A model generated the notes under the pieces. The model was given only the letters and a program-made list of their open reading frames with translations, ran no database searches and was not told the origin of the DNA. From the NCBI GenBank assembly GCA_039545315.1, contig BCIM01000010.1, forward strand, positions 384,441-448,440: a DNA stretch of 64,000 nucleotides, given 5' to 3'. This DNA comes from Kondoa malvinella (lineage: Eukaryota > Basidiomycota > Agaricostilbomycetes > Agaricostilbales > Kondoaceae). Each line of letters opens with the position of its first letter. The stretch's first letter is position 1. A program made the translations under genes and the position numbers. This document shows, one piece after another, positions 57,263 to 64,000 of this stretch.

Positions 57263-60255
57263 ATGTCACGCGTCGCTTTGACCCTCAAAGGGTTTGCTCT
57301 TGTTGACGAAGTGACAATGAGCGACCCTCACTCTGACGAGATTGTGCTCCCTGAACTCCTGTCAGGGCTGGATGACAAGCTCGTTCACCAGCTAGAAGAC
57401 TTGGAAGAGCATCCCCCTACCGCTGACGATGTTGAAGATTTGGCGGAATTCACCTTCGAATATCCTCCCTTTATATCTGCAGACCCTCTGGAGCGCATTC
57501 GTGATGGCATTAGACTTTTCCTCATTCCCTGTGACGCGCCTGAAGACGAGACGGTCGCGTGCTGTGACAAAGTTTGGCAAGCCTTCAAGAACCTGCAAGA
57601 AGCTGCCAATGCGAGCACTGAAGAGCGCTTGCACTCAGATGGTCCTATTGATCAAAGACTCGCTGAACACTATGGCTGGACTGGAGACCCAAATGTGGAT
57701 GAAGCGAAAATGCAAGCTGACGAGTTGAGAGAGGCGAAGGCACTGGGCCGTCCTGGTTGGCGTCATGAGTGAGCTGCTCGTCTGTGCGACCATTGACGTC
57801 TTATGACCAATTACTTGTGACAGTCAAGTCGGCAGTCAATACGACTCCATCCTTACCGCTGTCATTCTATATGTCGCTCTCTATGCCGTGCCTAAAGCAC
57901 CACGCATCAACGGCTACTTTGAAGATTGCTTTACATGGAAAAAGTTGGGTCTAGCTGGTCTTTTCAAATTGTGCACGGATTCGCGGAATCTGGTGAGTAA
58001 TCATCCTGTTGGTGGTCATCCTCTCAATGCTCTGCAGATGGTCCTGGTCGATCGACACATGGATTGCCCTCACAGCGTGTCTCGTGTCAACACCGGGCAG
58101 AGCATTGCAGCTGAAGACTTCGATGGGTGTCCAAGATTTTGGTGTGAATTCCTGAATGAAAATCTGCGCAAGAGGATTCTTTGGCGATCTACCTTCTTGG
58201 TCAACTCTGCCACGATCTTTATGGGTAAACCCAACGCAAGATTCTGCGAAGCCCTGATTCCCGATTACGACAAACTTCCCTACCAGTCAATTAGCTCTCA
58301 GTGGACTTCCAGCGCAGAGCGAGATTTCCTGGAGATCGAGCAAGAAATTCCCTATCATCCTGATATACCCAGCGAACCTGTAGCTCGGCGATTACGACTG
58401 CGCAAGACTGGAGTCGGCAGAGAGGTGTTGGAAATTCTGGTCAATCATGTATCTTGGCCGGCATTTGGAGCTGGTACAGGGCCAATGCTTGCTGGTATGA
58501 CTGGGCTAGTACGCCTCCCCTTTTGTTCGTGTTTGTAATGACGCTGATGACCTTGCTTCAGCAAAACACGCTTTTTGACTTGCTCGACCTATTCGCCATC
58601 GAAATGGACACCGAACTCACTTACCCTCTGACGGAAATGATCGTTCTACCGACCGAGCCTGGTTCCCTGCGAAAACTCTACAAATTGCTCAGCATTGCCC
58701 AACTGGACGAGAAGAACAGCAAAACTGTCTTCAGCGCAATGAAGATTCGGGAATACAGCCCTCGCCTACTAACATATGTCGAGTCACTCTGCAGGTCTTG
58801 GGATAGTTCGCCGATCCTGCTCGCACTCCAAGATCAGCCACTGTCAGCTTTGTCCAAGGCTGATAGAATGATGCGCACTATGATGACCGCGACAAAGGGG
58901 AAGCCAAGCACGAAGCCAACGCTACAAAGTGGACTTCTGGCCACGACTCTGGAAGGACTTCCGATCGCTGCAACCATCCAAGACTTGGGCCATGCTCGAC
59001 TGTCAGAAAGGCTTTCTATTCCATGCAACAATCCAACCATGAAAAGCGGATTCCTAGCAACTACGATGGACGGCTGCCCTTTGACATCAACCAAGCTGGA
59101 ATATCGTCGCATCAAAGCCGTCGAAGAGTGCAGCGAATTGAGCGATAAACCGACACTGAGTAGCGGTCTTCTGATGACAACTCTTGAAGGGGCTCCCGTG
59201 TCGGCGACTGTTGAAGATCTTGGTCACGCCCGATTGTCTGAAGGCCACAGCAACATCAGCACTCAGCCGACCTTGCAAAGCGGATTATTGATCACGACGA
59301 CAGATGGAGATCCTATCTCTACGATCATCGAAGATCTGGCTCATGCTAGATTGGTAGAATCTATAGGCGATGCATCGGGCAGCCCAACTATGGCTAGCGG
59401 TCTCTTGGTGGTGGATCTGGATGGGGTTCCTGTGACCTCAACGATCCTTGACATGCGTCAAGCCAATGCGGGAGAGACGCTGCAGTGCAAGATTCGACCA
59501 GCTCGGCTTCCGTCAGGTGTCTTGGCAGTGACCGCAGATGGCCAGCCTATGTCGGCAACGAAGAGCGACTTAAGAAGTATTGCTGCCTCTGTTGGTCAGC
59601 GTCTCGGACCAGGAAATGCATCTGCAGCTGCACCTGCACCTGCACCAGCGCCTGTACCAGTCCCAGCAACAGCTCCAGCACCAACTGCCTCGACTTCCGC
59701 TGCACCTGCACCTGCACCCTCAACTTCCGCTGCTGCACAGCCAACTCCCACCTTCCAATTGTACAGCGGTCCTCTTCTGGCATTCTGCGACGCATCTGTA
59801 CCGGTCGCGACACTTTCTCGGCGTGTGTAATGAAATTGGTGTCTATCAAGTTCATCCGTAGTGTTATGGGGGAGTTGACACGGAGGTCAGGCGGAATGGA
59901 CACCATGTTCGACCTTGAGCAGATTGGGGACCTGTTTCTTGAACAGTGGAGGTGGGCACCTTGTCTTCGTAAAGCGTTTGGTTGCTGATTCTATGCAGGC
60001 TCCAAGCTTGGGATGATTTAGGGTGAGTACTGACTTGCAGTTTTGCCTTCTCACTCACTCTCCATTTGCAGCGCTATTGCTGATCAGAAAAAGAAAAGAG
60101 GGGGAGCAACGGTATACAAGCTTCGTGACGGCATCCGCAACAACTTGATCAAAGCAGCGTCTGGTGGTCCGTCAGCTACAATCACGAAAAGGCAGACCAA
60201 CAACAGACACAGCATCACAGGCCATCTCATTATGCTGTATGGTGTCCGCAATTAG
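57263..60255 (+). CDS. Unrecognised protein with six 39-residue repeats
   Basis: Exons 57263-57768, 57824-58508 and 58562-59826 or further. The first part is acidic (ELLSGLDDKLVHQLEDLEEH). A hydrophobic stretch follows (YDSILTAVILYVALYAVP), then PRINGYFEDCFTWKKLGLAG and FDGCPRFWCEFLNENLRKRI. Next come six tandem repeats (58913-59614) and a Pro/Ala low-complexity run (59620-59740). One reading ends at TAA 59828-59830. Another uses a 35-nt intron (59827-59861) and three further exons rich in Lys/Arg (KKKRGGATVYKLRDGIRNNL), ending 60255. The start could also be the in-frame ATG at 57317. No family recognised; the repeats are diagnostic. Confidence 0.65.
58913..59614 (+). repeat. Six exact-length 39-residue tandem repeats
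   Basis: Units of 117 nt start at 58913, 59030, 59147, 59264, 59381 and 59498 with no insertions or deletions between them. Consensus core: P-T-x3-SGLLxTTxDGxPxSxT, followed by x2-DLxHARLxE. Units 1, 3 and 4 are closest; 2, 5 and 6 are more diverged. Confidence 0.9.
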
Positions 60256-60784
60256 GCTCGGATGATGTGTATGTACTGGTGCATCATCCCGCTCAACATC
60301 AGTTAATCATGGCTTTTTAGCAGCTGCAAAGCCGCCACCTCACGCTCGTTTATAAGTCCACCACCCGCTCACTGGTTCTTATCTCAAAAAGAAGCCGCGT
60401 CTCGTCATCGATCAGCTATTGGATCGGCCGAATATACCCTACTGGCTAATGCGATTATGGACAATGCCTTCAGAATGTATTAGTATTTGCAACGACTGGT
60501 ATGATCCTATCTGTGTATGCAGATGGGTTTTCCGAATTCGTGTCACGGCAACACTGTTCTCTACTTTCTTCTTGCACTCGACTGTTACGATGATCTTCGC
60601 TTGTACCGCGATGCCCTCCAGCTGCACCAGCTCATTCAGGTTCTTAGTTGGTGTCACTTGGCCTACCAAAGAGGCAGACTCTCGATCGCTGTAAAGTAAC
60701 TTTTCGCTTCGCTCTGATTCGTCTGACATTGGTTGTAATGTGTACATTCAGCACGGCAAAGCATTCCCAGGTGTGTGCCCTTTT
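60256..60784. other. Intergenic
   Basis: 529 bp between convergent gene ends; nothing supported. Confidence 0.4.
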
Positions 60785-62919
60785 TCAAGCAGCAATAGAT
60801 AACTTTAAGGGCATTGAACTCTTTTCTTCACCTCTGACGAAAGGTCGCTGTCCCGATTCGCTCAGGTTCCGGCAAACAGGCGCTGAACAAGAGCTCACAG
60901 TGACGATGAATGACTTGCCGATGATATCGTGTTGTACATCGTGAGGATCGATCTGGATGTGCTCGATGAGAGTGGAAAGAATAGACTTGAATTCCAGAAG
61001 GGCAAAGCGGTAGCCGACTGACACGCACTTAGCAAACGGCAGGCGCCAATTTGAAACATCACAAGACTCACTACAAGCTCGAGGACCACCAATAAAAGTG
61101 CTGCAGACAATATCAACAGTATCCAAGTGACAAGCAAGAAGAACGCACAATAAGTTGGAATAGATAGAATAGCCTTGAGTGCTCTGTCCTACGGAATCCG
61201 GTAGCTTTGAAAGCCAGCGGCTGGGATTGAATGTTCCTGCATCATCGCCCCAGATGCTCGGTAGCGCTGTTACATATTCAGCGAGGTATAACCGGCAATA
61301 GGGAAGATTGACTGTTGATAACCAATATAGGGATGAAGAACTCATCGCCCTCTTTCACGCGTACAGAATCAATTTGAGTGCCGTTTTTCAGCGTAACAGG
61401 CGTTCCGAGAGGAAGGATGTCGTCTTGCGATGCCTGCCTGATGGTATTTGGCACCGGCGGGCGCAAACGAAGGATTTCCCTCTACACCCTTTCAGCGAAA
61501 CCCTCTGACATAGTTGCAAAAGTACCATTACAGCATCCAAGTATGGGAGTGCGTTTAGCTGTTCGACATCAAGAGAGTCTTGTGCGTCTAATCCATGAGC
61601 GAGCTTCGCTTGTCGGACTTCCTCGCGCAGTCTTCGCTGGATATCTTGATTGCGGGAGAGTTCGAGCAAGCACCAGGAAAGAGAAGAGGAAGTAGTTTCA
61701 AATCCTGCGAGTAGAAACGTGGTCATCCGTAGAGCTGTCAGCTCGATTTCAAGAGAAGACAAGCTTTGACTCACTTGGCCCATCACTTCCTCATCGGTCA
61801 ATCGAGATTTATCATCCCCACTCATATTCGCCTTAACCAGCAGACTGAGCAAGTCCTTCGATGTGCTCCTATCTCCCAACCTTGCTTCGGCTTGAGCTTC
61901 ACGAAGTAGTTTTCCACATTCGGATCGCATAGTCGCCATACTCGTTTTGATAGCTCTTGTTCGCTTCGTAGGCAAGTGTTGGAGCATTGGGAAATTGATA
62001 AAGAGGAACAATCCGGCAAGGGCGATGAAGCCTGAAGGCATAGGTCGAGCAAACATTTCAGCAAAAGAAGTGGATAGCGGATGAGCTTGAGAGTCGAGAG
62101 TGTTGAATTCCGCTCCGAGACCTTGGAGCTAGAATTAGATGATTGCGCTGACAGAGTTGACTTGGCTTACCCGCAGCGCCGATGATGTCGAGTGTGCAAA
62201 GACCAATATAGCCAACGACATCACCAGAATAAGTGCCAGAAGCCTTTTCGATCACATCAGTCAGCTTGCGTCGTAGACCTTGTGCTTTCTCGTTAAATAT
62301 GGGAAGCAGGGCGTTGACATTGGGACCGTTGAAAGCAGGAGAAAGTGTTTTCTTTTGGTTTCGGTGCACATCTTTCCAGCAGTCAGACGAGTGTCAGAGA
62401 GGCAGATCTACAGACTGACCTCCTTCAGTGAACAAGATTCCACGACCTAGAATACGCCCAAGCTCGCCGCGAATCTCTTGAGGCTTGGGATAAGCATAGC
62501 TGTTTCCCAATATAATGTGGTTCAAGGCTTTTGGGTCACTGATCATGAGTCTTTCCTTGCCGTTGAACACTATATAACGCATCAGCAATCAACCTGACTA
62601 GTGATATGAGTCGCTCACGAGCATATCGCATAGCAGTACCATGTTCTTCTCGCCAGGCTTTGTGGATGACACCTGGTTCCGACTCGAGAATCTTGCCTAG
62701 GTTACCACGAATGTACGACGGTCGAGCAGGACCAGGCAAGTTCTTGTGATGCGACAGGAAGGGATACCAGATGAACGTCTTGTAGATGATTTTGACTGCA
62801 TATTGTGCAATGAACAAGCCCAGAAGACCAAGGACTGCTTGCTTCAAGCTCAGGCCTAGTATGCCTTCGTTGCCTATCAGGCTCTTTGCATGAAAGTTGT
62901 CACGGTGAATATTCTCCAT
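60785..62919 (-). CDS. Cytochrome P450 (intact)
   Basis: Membrane-anchored heme monooxygenase. Starts MENIHRDNFHAKSLIGNEGI, then an anchor (LKQAVLGLLGLFIAQYAVKI) and the Pro-rich hinge NLPGPARPSYIRGNLGKIL. Later: GGQ-HRNQKKTLSPAFNG (C-helix), FLLAGFETTSSSLSWCLLEL (I-helix), MREILRLRPPVPNTIRQASQ (E-x-x-R), FNPSRWLSKLP, and TFIGGPRACVGYRFALLEF (heme Cys). The last splice (GTGAGC...GGACAG) gives RPFVRGEEKSSMPLKLSIAA. About ten exons. Layout matches basidiomycete P450s with the FxGGPRxC heme loop; the family number cannot be given by eye. A C-terminal half copy lies at 53677-54583. Confidence 0.9.
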
Positions 62920-63180
62920 ATTAGCGGGTCTGCTTGTATCGACCGTATCAGTCTTGATATCGCTGTTGCTGTTGAAAGACAGCTAACGGAGCGTTACGAC
63001 GGCCAGACCACCGTCACAAAAGCTGAAATATCGTTGCATGTGAAGAAGTCGGTGCCTTGCTTGCGACAATCTGGAGCAGCCGGGGGTGTATTTGGAGCAC
63101 CGGTATCTATAATTCACTCGACCCATTACAGCTGCTTTGTTCGCCTGCTAGGGTCGTCCGAGACAACCATCTGGGCAAAC
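62920..63180. promoter_or_regulatory. Bidirectional promoter of P450 and alcohol oxidase
   Basis: 261 bp separate the two divergent start codons. No known operator recognised. Confidence 0.45.
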
Positions 63181-64000
63181 ATGATTCCACCAAACATACA
63201 AGAGGCGCAATTATTCACAAGATCCCCATCAAGCTATGACTTTTCTAAAGCACAACTGGAAGTGCTGGCCGCCGTGTTTGAGGCTGTCGTGCCAGGACTG
63301 GACGCCGATGACCTTGTACAAAAGCTCGATCCGAATGCCGCAGAATGGCAAAAGGAGAATGCAAAAGCACTCGTTTCTACCTCGTACAGCTCTCAAGAAG
63401 CCCTAGCCATGACTTTGAGATCAATGCGTCTCAGTTTATCGCCATCGGTATTGAAAGGTGAGCACACATTCGGCCAACTAGATTACAGGCGAATTGAGCT
63501 TGTTCGACAGGCCTAATGACTGTTGTATCCGCCTTGTCTACTCGGCTTGGATCAGCTATGCTCGCTGGTACAGTCACGCCCTTCCCGCAACTTACTTTAA
63601 AAGAACGGGAAGACATCATCGTTAATTGGGGCAAAAGTTCCGTAGCTACTTTACGCCAACTCTATTGGGCTTTCACTGCTTTCCCTATTTCTACTATGTA
63701 TGGCAATGTCGACGCTCTTCAGCTTGGGATGGGACTACCGCCAAGAGATCATGAAGTGGAAAAGAACAAGCATCAGATCCAACCTGTGCATGAATTCAAC
63801 TTTATGGATGTGCAGGAGGACAAGCAGGTCATAGAGACAGAGTTTGCAGTGATTGGATCAGGAGCGGGTGGAGGTGTAGTCAGCTCTGAATTGGCCAAAG
63901 CGGGTCACAAAGTACTAGTGGTATGTTTCACACCACCACTGCTATCGAAGGTCTAATGCTCTGGGACAGATTGAGAAGAGCGTCTTCATCAAGCATACCG
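63181..64000 (+). CDS. Long-chain fatty-alcohol oxidase, GMC family (3' end outside window)
   Basis: FAD-dependent oxidase converting long-chain fatty alcohols to aldehydes, usually at peroxisomes or the ER. Visible: MIPPNIQEAQLFTRSPSSYD, LEVLAAVFEAVVPGLDADDL, across an intron LKGLMTVVSALSTRLG, FPQLTLKEREDIIVNWGKS, LRQLYWAFTAFPISTMYGN, then the FAD-binding FAVIGSGAGGGVVSSELAKA and KVLVIEKS. The last intron (GTATGT...GGGACAG, starting 63921) leads into IEKSVFIKHT at the edge. The N-terminal 150 residues before the FAD fold are typical of this family and not of other GMC oxidases. Confidence 0.85.

Noticed and set aside
1..64000. tRNA genes, CRISPR arrays, transposons and telomere repeats
   Set aside because: I looked for TTCGA-type T-loops with matching acceptor stems, direct repeats with spacers, transposase motifs and TTAGGG runs. 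None was convincing by eye.

Overview
The window is nuclear DNA from a fungus, most likely a basidiomycete. Genes are packed on both strands. Almost all are cut by many short introns (about 45-60 nt, GT-AG with CTRAY-like branch sites), and several exons are only 11-23 nt long. Intron density this high rules out a budding yeast. The narrower placement (perhaps Pucciniomycotina) is inference. I saw no tRNA, rRNA, CRISPR array, intact transposon or telomere repeat. I read exon joins by eye, choosing splice sites that keep conserved protein motifs in frame, so motif-rich genes are firm and the ends of unrecognised genes are soft.

Left part (1-24 kb), mostly housekeeping: the 3' part of a hybrid histidine kinase, eIF4G, the very-long-chain 3-oxoacyl-CoA reductase, an unknown gene, a JMJD4-like JmjC oxygenase, a BAP31-like ER protein, a large secreted protein built from two repeat families, two small unknown genes, an AGPAT-type acyltransferase, THOC7, a phytochelatin synthase and the splicing factor AAR2.

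Middle (24.6-44 kb): glycogen phosphorylase, a GT92-like glycosyltransferase, a DUF7704-like membrane protein, two unknown genes (one a coiled-coil protein of about 1,100 residues), a GH2 beta-mannosidase, an F-box protein and squalene synthase.

Right part (44-64 kb) is more accessory: two related F-box/LRR genes, both apparently damaged, flank a fucosyltransferase-like gene. Then come cyclophilin-40 head to head with a Nop13-like RNA-binding protein, a cytochrome P450 copy lacking its N-terminal half, an unknown gene, a gene with six exact-length 39-residue repeats, and an intact P450 divergent from a long-chain fatty-alcohol oxidase that runs off the right edge.

The best candidates for something undescribed are the secreted repeat protein, in which every exon is a multiple of three and all introns are phase 0, and the 39-residue-repeat protein. 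Also notable are a phytochelatin synthase with its catalytic triad in this fungus, consecutive micro-exons encoding the acyltransferase catalytic motif, and the two start codons of the Cyp40/Nop13 pair that can overlap.
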